DNA of 64,000 nt from the NCBI GenBank assembly GCA_015680685.1, contig MNCI01022655.1, positions 1,149,225 to 1,213,224 on the forward strand. The letters run 5' to 3'. Position numbers and translations under genes: made by a program. The notes beneath the pieces were generated by a model. It saw only the letters and a list, made by a program, of their open reading frames with translations, was not told where the DNA came from and ran no database searches. Source of the stretch: Gnetum montanum (lineage: Eukaryota > Streptophyta > Gnetopsida > Gnetales > Gnetaceae). Position 1 is the first letter of the stretch, and each line of letters begins with the position of its first letter. Shown here in pieces: positions 32,135 to 44,819 of this stretch.

Positions 32135-33985
32135 TGTAGCACCTAAAAAATTTGGTTGTAGGGAAATTAAGAATTCCAAGTGGAATAGCTTTAACCCCAA
32201 ATCCCAAGGGCCTTTCCAACAAAATAGGATCCAAGGTTCCCTATAAGGTTTGGCAGATTATCCAAGGACTTATAAAGTATCAATGGGACTAATGAAAAAA
32301 ATGATAATAAAGTATAGCTGACATAAAATAATGCATAGAATATAAGAAATGTAAATTAAATTACACAAAAGAAGGAACTTTAATCTTTATTACAAAAATA
32401 AAGAGAGTTTAGAAATTTGTACAAGGGTGCCTAAGGAAGCAAGGGGGTTTACTTCACATAGGTTTGAAATCCATTGAATTTGGTAGCCTTATATTTCATA
32501 GTTAGCTCCATGATCTAGATTCTTTACAACTCACAAAAATATGAAACCTCGCTATAATCCTCACCTAATCTATAGTGCTAGTGGTGCAGGAGGCTAAAAT
32601 GTGTGGGAGATTTTGGACTACAAACAAGAGCCATGCTAGGATTCTTAATGCCTAGGTTACTCAACATTGTTGAAAACTATCACACAATATTAAGGGGTAA
32701 AAGAATGGTTGTAATGGCTATGGTTTACATGCTATAACTTCTCCAAAAGAATTCTATTTACAAAGATCTTTAAAGCTCTTAAATGCCAAAAAATGGTATA
32801 ATGTGCAAAACTGTTAAACCTTTTTATGATGTAATGGCTTGGTTTTTATAGGGTTTTGGCCACAAATTTGGATAATATTTTTTTCCTAATTGCTAACAGA
32901 TTGCTACCATGAATAGGTGTTGTAGGTGTCTAAATCTAGAAAGGTTACTATGTATGGTAAGTTTTGAAACCCCCTATGGCATTAACACTATTTCATTTAT
33001 CAAAAATACTAAAGGGGAATTTTATCCATGTCGGCTTCTTCCACCCATGTTGGGTCTTCCAACAACAATGCTGAAGTGCAAGATCAACACTAGATCTAGC
33101 TAGCAATCATGAGGGCTTGGGCCTTGTTCAAGAAATTTTGGGGCAAAAGTGTAATGTTGGGGGAAAGATGCAATGCTTGATGGAAGGTGTAATGTTGGGG
33201 GATGCAAGAGCAATGCTTTGGATACAAGAGTTATACCCTCAATGTTAGGCATAGGTGATGTTACACCCCCCATAGGTGTTTCCAATGAAGAAAAAGTTAT
33301 ACCCCCCACAAAACCCATGAATAATGCCAATTTTGGCAATCCAAAAGGCATGTTTAACTCTCACAAGACTAAATATTTTCATGATATAACATTTTCCAAT
33401 TGGAAGTTAAGGCTTTGACCACTTATGGAGCATTTTTTCATCCCCAAAAGCTAGAATATGTGAAATTGCATCTCTTGGACTATAATCTTCACATTTTACA
33501 ATGAAGTTTTAGCCTTGGGTTTCATGGGGTGAGGGTTATAAAGCTAGAAGGTTACAAAATGCATTTTCTTAGTGGTGTTTTACTGGCTCCTCTTTGTTGG
33601 TGTCTTGATTATTGGCTTGAAAGGCATTGACAAAGGATACAAAACACTATTGCAAATCCATCACCAACATTCCCTTTCCACACTTGATTCAGTCATGTCG
33701 AACCATGATATATAGTGCTTGTGGTAGTGGTTAAAGCTATAATGAGGTAATAGGGATTAAGGATTATATTTAGCTACAAGGAAATGTTTAGAAGGGTTAA
33801 AAAAAGTTCCAAATTTTGACATCATGGCTACAATGTGGCACTGACATGTTAGTCAATCAATAGGTCTTTGCACTTCATGTGTTGAAGTGTTAGTTACTTG
33901 GAAATGCATTTGAGGAACCAAAACCTTCCTCCATGGTTTCTTTGGCCATTAGGCTTCTTCCCTTACCTTCTTGAAGCCATTTCTT
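32135..33985 (-). repeat. E4 left LTR (right edge approximate)
   Basis: Starts TGTAGCACC, like E3's TGTAGCGACC. U5 block 32190-32275, TATA-like 'tttttataggg' near 32850 on the minus strand, U3 foldback module 33572-33650. A T-rich plus-strand run at about 33985-34000 may mark the polypurine tract. Confidence 0.6.
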
Positions 33986-34619
33986 TTTTCTTTTTTTTCT
34001 CATTGGTCTCTCCACTTCTTAGAAATTTGCTTCTCACCTTTTATTTTCTAGGGTGAGACCTTCATGGGTTTCTTTGCTAAGGGTAGTTGGATTTTGGTTT
34101 TCCCATCAAATGAGATAAATTAAACTTGATAGAATTAATGGTTTTCTTGTAGAATAAGATGTGTTACATTTAACAAGGCCATAGGTGGAGCATAATGAAG
34201 GAATTTCACATGGCCACAATGCATGAATGTCAAAAATAGGTCAACATTATTGCTTAGGGTAAGGAAGGTAGACATCAAGCTATGTGGTTAGGTTCAAGAT
34301 GTGGTAATGGAAACTATGTGAAACAAGAATTTCTGGTACAACAAGATAACTCATTAAATCTTGTTCATCATGTTCACGTGGTGACTTGTTGCCATACTGA
34401 GTTGCAACATAGTGATGACTCCAAGCTTCATCCTACAAGTAAAACTCTAAGAGAAAAGAAACAAAACAAAGAAGTCATGTTATTACAATGAAATGCATAA
34501 GGCCATATAGAATGATTACCAAACCAGGCTATCATAGGTCACACATGTTACAAAGTTTAATAGTTCCTCCATTGTGCAAAAAGTGAAGAAAGGTTATGGA
34601 GGCTCTCTTGTTATTAGCT
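33986..34619 (-). other. E4 3' untranslated region
   Basis: No coding frame recognised between the LTR and the integrase C-terminus, and no hairpin array of the E3 kind is evident. Confidence 0.35.
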
Positions 34620-35097
34620 GTTGAGGTCATCAATGTTAATGTTTGATTCTCATTGGCTACATGTATTAGGGATTTAGATAGAAATGATTGATCAAATTGG
34701 CCAACTCATTCTCATCCATGTTCACTATCCTGAAGGATCCATTACTATAGGCCTTAGTTATCAAGAAAGGACTTTCCTAGTTGGCTGAGCTTACCAATGG
34801 CTTTGAGGACTAGATCACCTTTCTTGATCTTGCATTTGGTTAGGTTATGATGGTGTTGTTATTTATACATGTTCTAGTATCACTCGATGTGAGTAAACAT
34901 TTGTACCCACTACTCCTCCATTGAGTCTAGGTCCATGGTACACAACTCTTGGTTTTTTTCATCATTGATGAAGTTTGAGAAGGCTACTTGAAGCAATGAC
35001 ACTTGCACTTCAAAAGGTAAAACAACTTTAAACCCATAAACTAGGCTATACAAGGTCACACTAGTTGCAATTCAAAATATTGTTTGGTAAAACCAAA
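34620..35097 (-). pseudogene. E4 integrase C-terminal remnant
   Basis: Aligns with E3 46330-46760: plus-strand 'aaaggactttcctagttggctgag' lies where E3 has 'aatggaccttcccagttttctaag', and the same order of blocks follows. In E3 this is the region after the integrase core ending in G-K-x-x-x-W-x-x-x-P. Broken by stops; cut by E2. Confidence 0.6.
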
Positions 35098-36840
35098 CAT
35101 AACGATCAAAAAAATCAATGGTTGAAATCACCAAGTAGTTAATAGATGCATAGACTTAACCCTACCTCCACATGAGGGCCTTGCTGGAAACAGAGGCAAA
35201 GCATCCTAAAAAATCTTATTGGTTGAATACGGACTTTACTAGTTACAACCAGGGGTAGTGGGTACAAGCAAGTGGTGGTGTGGTTAGCTAAAATGCAAGT
35301 TCAAAAAATACATAGTACAACATGATAATACTTGGAAAAGTGCAGAAAGATGCAAAAAATACAAGAAAATGCTAGAAATGGGAGAGAGAAATGAAACACC
35401 GCTCCAAATGGGAGTGTAGTTAACTCCAAAAGGGTCTTAGAAGGTACATAGTGTACAACAGGCAAAGTGGAAGTGTAGTCATAGTCTTGGTGGTGTTAGG
35501 CCATGAAGTCTAGTGCTTGCTGTGATGGATCGTGCTTCTTGGGTTGGCCACCACAATCTACTATGCAGTGTTCTATAGGGCTACATTGGGGCTATAGTGG
35601 GCTGTGATGTGCAACTCTATGTCTTTACTAGTGTGGTGTGCTCTAGGTCTCGTCTGCCCATGGAGTTAAGTGTTAAGATGCCAAAATGGCAAATGCCAAA
35701 TGCTTAAAAATGCTTACATTCAAGAAATGTGAATCACTTGCAAATGCCAATAGTCAAGGAATGCCAACCATAAAGGAATTCCAACAATAAAGGAATGCCA
35801 ACCATTAGGGAATGCCAACAATCAAGGAATGTCAATGGCCTAGGAATGTCAACTGCATGGGAATGCCAATCACCTAGGAATGCCAACCATTAAAACATTA
35901 GGGGTCCAACAGTATTTATAGGGCTAGGATTAGTGCAAAACATGGATCAACTACCATGTGATAGGATTGTAGGTGGAACTACGAGAAAAATTTAGAAATT
36001 TTTTAAGTTTGAAGGTGACCAACAAAATTTCTAACTCTAGTTGTTACGATCACTACACTCTAGAGTGTAGGTACAATTTGGGACAAATGGGGAGGACACA
36101 ACAAATGAAAACTGCTAATCTTACTTATTGAAGGTGTGGTGGAGCTAAGGTGAAGGTTGATGTTGAGCTCTAGAGGCTTCTGAAGACTATTAGAGCCTTC
36201 TTTGCAATGCTACACTAGCTATGCTCTAGAGCATAACACAACACTTTGTCAAATTTTTGCAAAAACTGATGTCCAACACTAGCTATGCTCTATTGCATAG
36301 CATGGATACTTAGAAAAAACTTGGCACAAATTCAGTCTTCTTCCATGCTACATTAGCTACACTCGAGAGTGTAGCACCAACACTTAGAAGAATTTATCAA
36401 GTTTTGACACTTGGACAAATTTTTAGTTGTAATTTTGAAGCCCAAAATTGATGGTGTTTCAATGGCGCTCTTTGTTGACATTTGGAGGAGTGGCTCGAGA
36501 GACATTGACAAAGAATTGCAAAATACCATAGTGGACGTGGCATCAACGTTGCTCATTGATACTTGATTAGGTGTAATTTCACCATGTTTAAGAGTGCTAT
36601 GGATAATGATATGTTGAGGGCAAAGGGTGTAGGCAATGCTAGGAAGATGACATGCAAATGGTGGAAATGAAATGCAAATAGTGTATCATGATGCAAGATG
36701 CAAAGTTAGCATGGCTGATGGTGACCATGGCATGAAGTGGCTTACCCTTGAAGTGTTGACCTCTCATTGACGTGCTCATGAGAGAGTCAAATTTGATCCA
36801 AGGCTAGGCCAGTTACGAAGCAACAACATTGTCAATTTTC
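35098..36840 (-). repeat. E2 left LTR (right edge approximate)
   Basis: U5 block 35165-35236. Short tandem units 'aaggaatgccaaccat' at 35700-35895. TATA box 35913-35922 (minus CCTATAAATA). U3 palindromes at 36058-36372. Foldback module 36452-36529. The first bases read CATAACG where related LTRs have TGTAGCG. Confidence 0.65.
36050..36375. repeat. E2 U3 palindromes
   Basis: Four near-perfect palindromes of one design: CTACACTCTAGAGTGTAG near 36055, GCTATGCTCTAGAGCATA near 36218, GCTATGCTCTATTGCATAGC near 36284 and GCTACACTCGAGAGTGTAGC near 36356. Confidence 0.75.
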
Positions 36841-37420
36841 TTGGGGACGTGCTTTTTTCCATTTTCATTTTTTTTTGTTTTTTAATTTTTTGCTCTCTTT
36901 TTTCTTGAGTTTTTTGCTTTCTTATCTTTCTTTTTCTTTTTCTCTCTCTTTGTTTTTGCTTTGCTATTAAGTGAACCTCTGTTGGGTTTGGCTTACTACT
37001 AAATGATAGCTACAAGTTAGCCATCAAGTATATGGGCTTTATTTAGATGTGACTATGTCGCATCTATAAGATAGGTGTTTCCTCCTAGGGATGAGCCACA
37101 TTACATTCACTTGGACTTTGACCAGTCAACAGAGGCTCCCCATGGAACAAGGTGTGTTACATCCCCCATGGGTTCTACGATTGACATGAAGAGAATCTCA
37201 TGTGTGTTACAATGTGTATGCATCAGAGGAATGTGCAATGATGAGTATGTGGGGATGAGAGGCTATTGGGATGAAGGAGTGGATGTGTGTAGGCTTTAAT
37301 GGAATGAGGGGGATGTACACTCTTGAGTGCCTTAACTAGTCCAATCATGCACATTAGAGAAATGTGGAGACTTGCTCTTATGATGAGATGCATCTCTACA
37401 TGACCATCTCCAAGGCTTCG
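36840..37420 (-). other. E2 3' region with long purine-rich sense tract
   Basis: 36845-36965 is almost pure T/C on the plus strand (A/G on the sense strand), a candidate polypurine region next to the LTR. The rest is non-coding and resembles E3 44940-45240 ('gatgagccacattacattcac' against 'gatgagttgcattacatccac'). Confidence 0.5.
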
Positions 37421-37960
37421 TCCTACAAACACAACTCTAAGAAGACAAGAAAACCACAAAATGTAAAATGCAAATGAAAATGCAAGATGTAATGATGCTA
37501 AAAGTGCTAGGTTTTGAAGATGCTACAAATGCATTAGATGGTGTGCTAGTTTCAAGTTCTCAAGAAGCCAATGAAAATGCTAGGGATATGATATTCCAAG
37601 TTCTCCAAAGATTGCACTAATGGCAAGTGCTCCAAAAGATCAGCAACGTGCTAATTTAAAGTTCTAGTAGATCATGAACCTAGTTTAAAGTCCTTGTAGA
37701 TAGTGATGTGCTAGTTTATAGTCCTAGTAGACTGTTGGATGTTGGTTTAATGTTGTAGTGGATGATGGATGTTGTGCCAATTTAATGTTAAGACCCAAGG
37801 ATGATCTGTGCCAGTTTATAGTCATAGAAGACTACTACACTAGTTTATATTCATAGCAGACTATCTATGCTAGTATTTTGTGCCATCATGAATGAGTGCT
37901 TACCTTGCTTATGTGAGGTGTGATGCTGCATGCGTAGTCATGTTGTGTGCCTACAAGATC
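37421..37960 (-). other. Intron-like segment with AGTC hairpins and 57-base mini-exon (E2)
   Basis: Sense order: acceptor-like TTTTTATAG at 37961; 57-base segment 37904-37960; donor-like CAAG|GTAAGC at 37898-37903; hairpin array 37655-37890 (e.g. TATAGTC-CTAGTA-GACT, TATAGTC-ATAGAA-GACTA); acceptor-like GTGTTTGTAG|GACG at about 37423. The 57 bases replace the pol exon of E3. Confidence 0.5.
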
Positions 37961-38219
37961 CTATAAAAATGAACTAGGAAAACAACATCAAGTGACACCT
38001 ATTGTAAATAAAGTTAAAATGCATAAATGAGAGGAAAGCAATGCAAAAGGTAATAGTTTTAAGCCATTATAAGCTATGGGCTAGTGTAAGGAATTTTTGG
38101 ACCATGTGTTTTTTTAGTTTTATGTTTTTTTATTTCTATGTGTTTTTGATGTTTTTCAAATGCAATGCATAAGCTAAGTGTATAGATGCATATAGAAAGT
38201 AGAAATGCATAAACAAAGT

Positions 38220-38965
38220 GAAGCATTATGTAAACTAGGCAAGTAGGTGAAATGTAAATGCATAAAAAAATGCAACGTAAGTAAAAATCAAAAATTCATG
38301 GCCAATGGATGTAAAGGGTAAGTAGGTGCTTAGCGCATTTTTGGCCAAGGGAAAGTCTTGGTCACGTAGTTGCTTCCTAACCAAGTGTGGATTAGCGGGT
38401 GTGCAAGGCTTAGGATCCTCTAGGAGGCTCTTGGCTTCAACCACTTGTTTAGGTGTGTTAGCCTTAGGCATTGCGTTGGTTTCCATAGGTGCATCATCAA
38501 GAAACTATACCTCTAACACTTGCTTCATGTCTATGTTATGGATAGCTGGAGAAGGGATGTTATCACCATGGATGATAACTTGACCACCTTCATATGGAAG
38601 GTGGACTTCTTGGTGGATGGGAGAGGAGAGAGGTTGTAGTTGGGCTATCCAAGGCCTACCCAAGATCAGGTTGAAGCCTAGCATCTCCTCTATGATGTGA
38701 AATTTGTGCTAATGGGGAATTGGTCTCTTGCCATACAGGCTAAGTTGATTGTACCCTTGATGGTGACAGATGATTTTGGTTGGCCTAATTTTGTCTACCA
38801 AGCCTAGCTTGGCGATGATAGAGTACAGGACTACATTTTTTGCTGCAGCATCATCAACAACATGTACCTTGCAAATGGTGCATTGCCCAACATGTATACT
38901 AATTGATAGTGGAGCTATAGTGACCTCTCATCCTTCAAGCTTGATCTTGACTACATCATTGTTAA
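38220..38965 (-). pseudogene. E2 protease region
   Basis: The C-terminal block near 38660 corresponds to L-G-R-x-W-x-A-Q. The catalytic segment near 38850 reads V-H-V-V-D-D-A-A-A-K-N-V, keeping Asp-Asp but with Gly replaced by Ala. The tail (38235-38486) contains P-H-L-V-R-K-Q-L-R-D-Q, matching E1's and E3's tails. No long open frame. Confidence 0.65.
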
Positions 38966-39479
38966 ATGCTAAGGATGTTGAACTTGATTCATGTGGTGCA
39001 AGCGGAAACATCATTACACAGATGTGCAAGGATTTCCTCTATAATAAGAATGGATGCCAACATCTGGGACAATGCCTGGTGATGAGCATATGAGCTCATG
39101 ACTAGGTCATACAAGCTCAACATTATGTTCTTTTGCTTCAACATTTATTTCACCTAGGTTAGTGTAGCTATGAAGTCCTTGTTATTAGTCGTTGTGTTGG
39201 CCTTGCCTTCTTCCATGTGGCTTGAGAGATAGATCTCTCATGGAGGGGACTTATGCTTATGTTTCTTGGCCAACTTGGGGGCAAGGACCCCTAGTGTTCG
39301 GTTTTTTCTTGTTGGTTATGGCGTTTGCTTTGGCCATGGGGGGTCATAAGGTGCTCATTTGTCCTCTTGCATTGCCATTTGTCTAGCCTATCCAAGTTGC
39401 TAGTGGGGTTGGCCCTTGAAGGAGGAGAGACTGAGACAATACCCATTATTGGGATTTGTGTAGGTGAGGGGCTATCATG

Positions 39480-39790
39480 TTGTGGAATTCTTATGACAAA
39501 TGGTGATTTAGGAGTGTTTGCAAGGCAAACTTGTCATGGCACCTTGATGACAAAAGGTTGCTTAGTAGTTGTTGTTGCTGCATCATGCTAGTTTAATATC
39601 TTAGTGGATGATTGGTTTGGTTGTTAGTTTAATTTCTTAATGGATGATTACTATGGGATCTTGATCACAAAGGGTGTTGTGGGTATCCGAGGTGGCATTT
39701 TGATAACAAAGGAGGGCCTCTTTCTTGTTCAGGTTGCAAGGATCCTTACCTTGCTAGGAGGCACATGGATCATAAAAGGTTGTTGCACAA
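39480..39790 (-). pseudogene. E2 gag-protease linker with five P-F-V-I-K-V-P peptides
   Basis: Minus-strand reading shows P-F-M-I-H-V-P-P, S-F-V-I-K-M-P-P, P-F-V-I-K-I-P, P-F-V-I-K-V-P and P-F-V-I-R-I-P-Q. The peptides survive although the sequence between them has changed in length and content compared with E1. Confidence 0.65.
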
Positions 39791-39899
39791 GTTTTAACTT
39801 GCCACCTATGATGATGGAGTTTATGAAATAGGAGGTGTCATTTGCATTGGATTGGCTTACTATGTCAAGCACCAGTTGGTCCCATTATATCATTCTTTG

Positions 39900-41660
39900 C
39901 ATATTGTCCTACAAAGCATGATAGTTTTTTGTACTATGACCAAATAGGTGGTGGTAATAATAGTATTGGTCTAGCTTTAAATGTTGTGGGATTAGGGGCT
40001 TGTTCGATACTACTAAGGTAGGGTTCCTTAGTAGTTCATAGTACCTATCATGTTTTTGGTGGGCAATCTCTGATACATGTTTGTATTGAATTTTCCTAGC
40101 TTTTAGGAGTTTTTCTAGTAGTTTAGAGGGTTCCATTGGTAGCAATGTATACTTTGAGAAATCCTTGCACTCAAGGTTAAGCCTTGGGGTGGCCCCTATC
40201 GATGTAGGTAAGTTGGCACTAGAGTTGGAAACTTTGTAAGTTGGGGACTTGGGTTGCTTAGCCATCAGGCCTCAACTGGTTGCTTTTGTGCTTGTGGCCA
40301 CTATTTCCACTGTTGCATGTTTCTTGCACACATGTTGGTTTCTATAGGCCATGTAGGCTAGGTCATTGCTAGCTTGCACTACCTCTTATATGCCTTTCAT
40401 TTGAGCAAAGGCTTGGCTTAGAGACTTTGAGACTAGGTAATACATTTTGGATGTGATGAAGTCATTCACTACATCCTTGAAGATGGCCAGTAGGTGCATT
40501 TCTAGTATGGGTTCATGCATATCACTCAATGTGGCATTCCAACATTGGAGGAATTTTGGCATGGGTCTAGGGACCCTTCTTGACCTACATGAGTTGGTCT
40601 AGGGTTACTTTAGGCTTTAGGTTGTACTTGAAGTGTGTTACAAACTAGCTTATGAGATCCTCCAAAGAAGAGATTGAGGCCTTGGGTAGCATGTGATCCC
40701 AGGATAAGGCCTTGCCAATGAGTGACATGGGGAACATGCACATGATGGTATGTGGCTAGGCTTGAGGAGGCACACACTTAGATTAGAATGTGACCAAGTA
40801 TGCATTAGAGTCCCCTTCACCATTGTACTTGGTGAGTTAAGGCAACTGGACCCTAGTTGGGAGAGTTAGAGGTGGTACTGTAGGACTTATGGGATCATCT
40901 TGGTAGAAGTCCACCACCTTGACAATGTCAAAGGAGGTAGGCTTAACTCGATTGATCTCCTTCATCAAGCTTTGGATCAAATAGAATGCCTAATCCAAGC
41001 TTGGGGATGTGCTAGTTAGTTGCATTGGATGGGCTTATGTTGGTTACATAGCATAGGATCGAATTATTGGTTGTGAAGTTTGTCAATTTAATGTCATAGT
41101 GGATGGTAATTACTAGTTTAATATCATAGTAGACAAGTTTAGTTGATGTGTTGGTTGAGGGATGGGCATGGTGACCAAGGTGGACCACACACGAGTGGGT
41201 TGGATGGATGCCATGGGCACTGATGAGACAAGCAAGATGTAGGAAGCTTGAGCTATCTAGGGCTAGGATGTGGCCCTTGTGTGATCGTAGGGTTGGGTAA
41301 ATGTAGCAGTTACTTGTGATGAAGGCTAAATTAGCATGATCACCATCTTAGAGAGGATGGGTGGACCGAACCAAGGAGAGGTCGTACTAGGGAGAAATTG
41401 TTGGAAGATAGTGTAGAGGGGGCTCTTGTGTTCAGAGTGGACCTTGAAATCATCTTCTTCCTCCTATGAGGATTCCCTGTAGGTTCTTTTTACATCATGC
41501 TTGTTTGCATGCATGAGCTAGGACAACAGTTGATGGTAGGACTCTGTGAGTGGGATTATATAGAACAAGGTAGGATTGTATTCTCATCCACCCTAGTGGA
41601 CTTGTTCATAATCTTGTTTTGCCTCTAGGTTGAGGTGATCCATTGGTAATCCTACTTGGA
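39900..41660 (-). pseudogene. E2 gag
   Basis: Zinc-finger remnant Y-Y-Y-Y-H-H-L-F-G-H-S-T-K-N-Y near 39915 (both Cys lost to Tyr). A basic region follows in ORF 39909-40265. The capsid core at about 40400-40900 aligns with E1, keeping the Trp in A-L-S-W-D that is a stop in E1. The N-terminal part near 41600 shows D-H-L-N-L-E-A-K-Q-D-Y-E-Q-V-H-W-G-G. Confidence 0.7.
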
Positions 41661-42269
41661 TTTTAGCACAAAAAAATATGTATTATTCATGGCTTAGTGT
41701 AGCATGCTTTGGGTGGATCATGATGTCAAATGTGTTAGACACTGACATGGAAGGTTGATCTAGATTCATGTTCATAGATCGGGTTGTGAGAGTTGCTATT
41801 TGCAAAAAATAGCTAACTCTAAAAATTGCAAAAAAATGACTAAGTCTACCAGTAGTAGAAATATGGCTAAGTATAAAAATGTAGAAAAATGGCTATGTAT
41901 GGAAAATGGAAAAAAAATGACTAAGTGTAAAACTATAGAAAATTTGGCTAAGTATGAAAATGAAAAAAAATGCTAAGTATGAAAATCGAGAAAAAATGCT
42001 AAGTATGAAAATGTAGAAAAAAAATTGCTAAGTATGAAATTTGTTGAAAATGGCTAACTTTGTTGCTACACTCGCTACGTTGGAGGCTGCTATGCTTTGA
42101 GAAATTGGTATGCTCTTTAGAACATCCAAAGTTTCGAATGCAATGGATACATTTGGGCTTTCATCCTATGGGGTTCTAGGGGAACCGACAAGAGGGACCA
42201 ATCTACACCAACCGGTGGTGGAGAGAGCACATAGGACAACAATTAGAAATTGTAGAAGAAAATGGAAAA
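41660..42269 (-). repeat. E2 leader with 'ggctaagtatgaaaatgtag' tandem units
   Basis: About ten units of 25-30 bases at 41805-42060, e.g. 'aaatggctaagtataaaaatgtag' in broken form. This is the same leader position as the E1 minisatellite but a different sequence. 42060-42269 holds nothing recognised. Confidence 0.65.
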
Positions 42270-42287
42270 GCCCTCCTTCTAGTGCCA
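42270..42287 (-). promoter_or_regulatory. E2 primer-binding site
   Basis: Minus strand TGGCACTAGAAGGAGGGC, five bases from the LTR edge at 42293. Best preserved of the three sites of this type in the window. Confidence 0.65.
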
Positions 42288-42292
42288 AAAAC

Positions 42293-42970
42293 TATAATGA
42301 TTGAAAATGTCAATGGTTGGAATCATCGAGGGGTCAACGAACACATAGCCTTAACCCCACCTCCACATGAGGGCCTTGCTGGAAATGCAGGTAGAGCATC
42401 CTAAATAGTCTTGTAGATTGAATAGGGACTTTATTGATTACAACTAGGGTAGTGGGTAAAATCGATGGGTGGCATGGTTAGCCAAAATGCAAATTCAAAC
42501 AATACATAGTACAACATGATGATGCTTGAAAAAGTATAGAAAAATATAAAAAAATGCAAGAAATAACTAGATATAGGAGAGAGAAATGAAAAATCACCCC
42601 AAATAGGAGCATAGTTAACTACAAAATTGTCTTAGAAGGTACATAGTGTAGAACAGGCATGGTGGAAGTGCAGTCACAGTCTCAATGGTGTCATGTCGTG
42701 AAGTCTGACACTCACTATGATGAACTGTGCCTACCAGGTTGGCCCCCGCAATGTACAATGCAATATTTTGTAGGGCTACAATGGAGCTATAGTGGGCTAT
42801 GATGTGCAACTCTACTGCTCTACCAATATGGTATGCTCTGGGTCTCGTTCACCCATGGAGCTAAGTGCCAAGATGCCAAAATGCCAAATTCCAAGCGCTT
42901 AAAAATGGTCATGTTCAAGGAATGCCAACCACTTGGGAATGCCCATAGTGAGGGAATCCTAATAGTCAAG
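42293..42970 (-). repeat. E2 right LTR, interrupted
   Basis: Matches 35104 onward through the U5 block (42355-42435) and the 'ggaatgccaacc' short repeats. It stops at 42970 where E3 starts TGTAGCGACC. The remainder should resume after E3, outside the window. Confidence 0.8.
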
Positions 42971-44819
42971 TGTAGCGACCAAAAAAATTAGTGGCTGGAA
43001 ACACCGAGAGGTTGCTGGGCTAAAAGTTTAACCCCAGATCTGTGCAAGGGCCATGTTGGATAAAACAAAAGTGGGGCACCCTGAACGGTCTGGTTGATCA
43101 GATAAGAACTTAATTGGTGTAACTTAACCTTACGTGAACTTTGTTTTAAATGCTAAATACGTGAGGTATAATCAATGATTAATAAATGCATGAATGAATA
43201 AAATAATGCTAAACAGTGATAATAATGAAAAAAATAATAGAATAAGCTAGGGTAAGAAAATGCACTGCTGCAAAATCGCAAGTTTGATCCTTTTCCTCGT
43301 TTGAAAATGTATAAGAAGTTATACAATGCTAGAGGCACACAGAGAGTTCAAGAATGACCAAAACACTCAAAATGTGCCAACTATGCTTTTGAGTGAGAAC
43401 TTAAAAGCCAACAGTGCAAAATGCCAACACAAAGAGCCAATGCCAAATGCCAATGCAAAGTGCCAACCCAAAATTGCCAACAATTACCAATTGCTCTCTT
43501 CAATGCAAAAATGCTAGTTATTTCTGCAAAAAATCCAACCATTTGAGCATTTTTTGTAGGGGAATTTATAGGACTAGGAGAAAGCTTGAAATGAGGGCTA
43601 GATGCCACACGTCCTAGACCCCATGAGATGCTGACGTGCTCGTACTACAAAGATGTGCAAAGCCGGTTGTGAAACTACTATGCTACAACCATGTTGTTGA
43701 AATTGAAAATGCTGGAATCAAGTGTGCCAACAATGCAAGTGAGAAATGAAGCACATTGAACTAGCAAATCTTCTTTCTACATTATGCTATGCTATGTAGC
43801 GTAGCACATCGTAGCCACTAGTTTAAAAAAGAGACTTGCATTGAAGTCACTAGCTTTTGCTAAAGGCCTTGGTGCATGTTGGGCTAACCTTTGGAGCATT
43901 TTATCAATTTGCATATTTTCTACGCTACGCTATGCTACATAGCATAGAATAGCATAGTAGCCAATGTAATTTTCACTTTTGTCAAAACTATGATGAGAAA
44001 TTTTCTTGTTTTACCCTTGCTACGTTGTGCTATGCTATATAGCGTAGCATAGTGTAGCACCTTGTGTTGGCTGATTTCTAACTTTGCCTTGCGTAAACAT
44101 CTTGCTAAACCTTGCATTCAAATGCTTGATTAATTTATTGAAGGCCTGCTATGCTATGCAGCATACCATGGTAGGGTAGACTTCTCCACTAGAAAACTTG
44201 TCAAACTATTTTGTCCATCCTGAGCACCGTCGACAACTCTTAGCATGGTTTTTAAGTAAATTGTCAGCCGAGTGAATTGCCCAAGTGGGCAAGCCGGAGA
44301 GTCCATCTAGCCTATTAGCTTTGGAGGTAGAAAAAATTCTAATCTAGACAGTCTAATCTCAGTGCATTCATTTCCTGCCAAATGGTCATGAGGCTACATT
44401 TGTGGAAATCCTTGTCTTAGTTCCAAGACCCTAGTGAAGCAAGAGTTCCTCAAAATTTTATGGTGTTTCATTGGCCCCTCTGTGTTGACCTCTAGAGGAC
44501 AGACCTAAGAGACACCAACAAAGAATAAAAAACACCATGATAGACAAGATGCTAATATCACTCCTTAGTAAATGCTAAGATGTCGCTTAGCTATGCTTGA
44601 GAGTGCTAGTATAGTCATGTAGGAAAAGGGGAAAATGTGGATTTACGAGGACAATTTCAAGAAGGGAAAGATGTAACATAGTGTGATCCCTCATCGGAGT
44701 GCTTGTGAGGGAATTGATATGCACATGAATCTTTCTTTTGCAGGTTTCTAACCTCTCATTGGAATGCTTAGAGATGGTCATTGCGAAATAGCTAATGTGC
44801 CATTTGTTCTGGGCACACA
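42971..44819 (-). repeat. E3 left LTR
   Basis: Starts TGTAGCGACC. U5 block 43028-43112. Minus-strand TATA CCTATAAATTC near 43562-43572. U3 palindromes 43780-44170. Foldback module 44461-44539. Proposed right edge ...CACACA at 44819, directly followed by a T-rich plus-strand tract. Confidence 0.65.
43780..44175. repeat. E3 U3 palindromes
   Basis: Four clusters of the family word GCTATGCTATGTAGCGTAGC and its neighbours, near 43790, 43925, 44025 and 44145. The same word recurs at 63940-64000 in the right LTR and in an intron of the plus-strand gene (55050). Confidence 0.7.

Larger units (their letters stand above)
32135..35097 (-). mobile_element. E4: left part of a Tat-like element
   Basis: LTR 32135 to about 33985, then 3' untranslated sequence, then the C-terminal part of integrase (34620-35097). 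E2 interrupts it at 35098. Its remaining pol, gag and right LTR should lie beyond 64000, because E2 is itself interrupted by E3, which leaves the window. Confidence 0.65.
35098..42970 (-). mobile_element. E2: Tat-like gag-protease element without pol
   Basis: Left LTR 35098 to about 36840 and right LTR from 42293 share long similarity ('cctccacatgagggccttgctgg' in both). Between them are hairpin arrays, protease, gag, leader repeats and a primer site. No RT, RNase H or integrase. E3 sits in its right LTR at 42971. It is itself inserted in E4 integrase. Confidence 0.8.
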
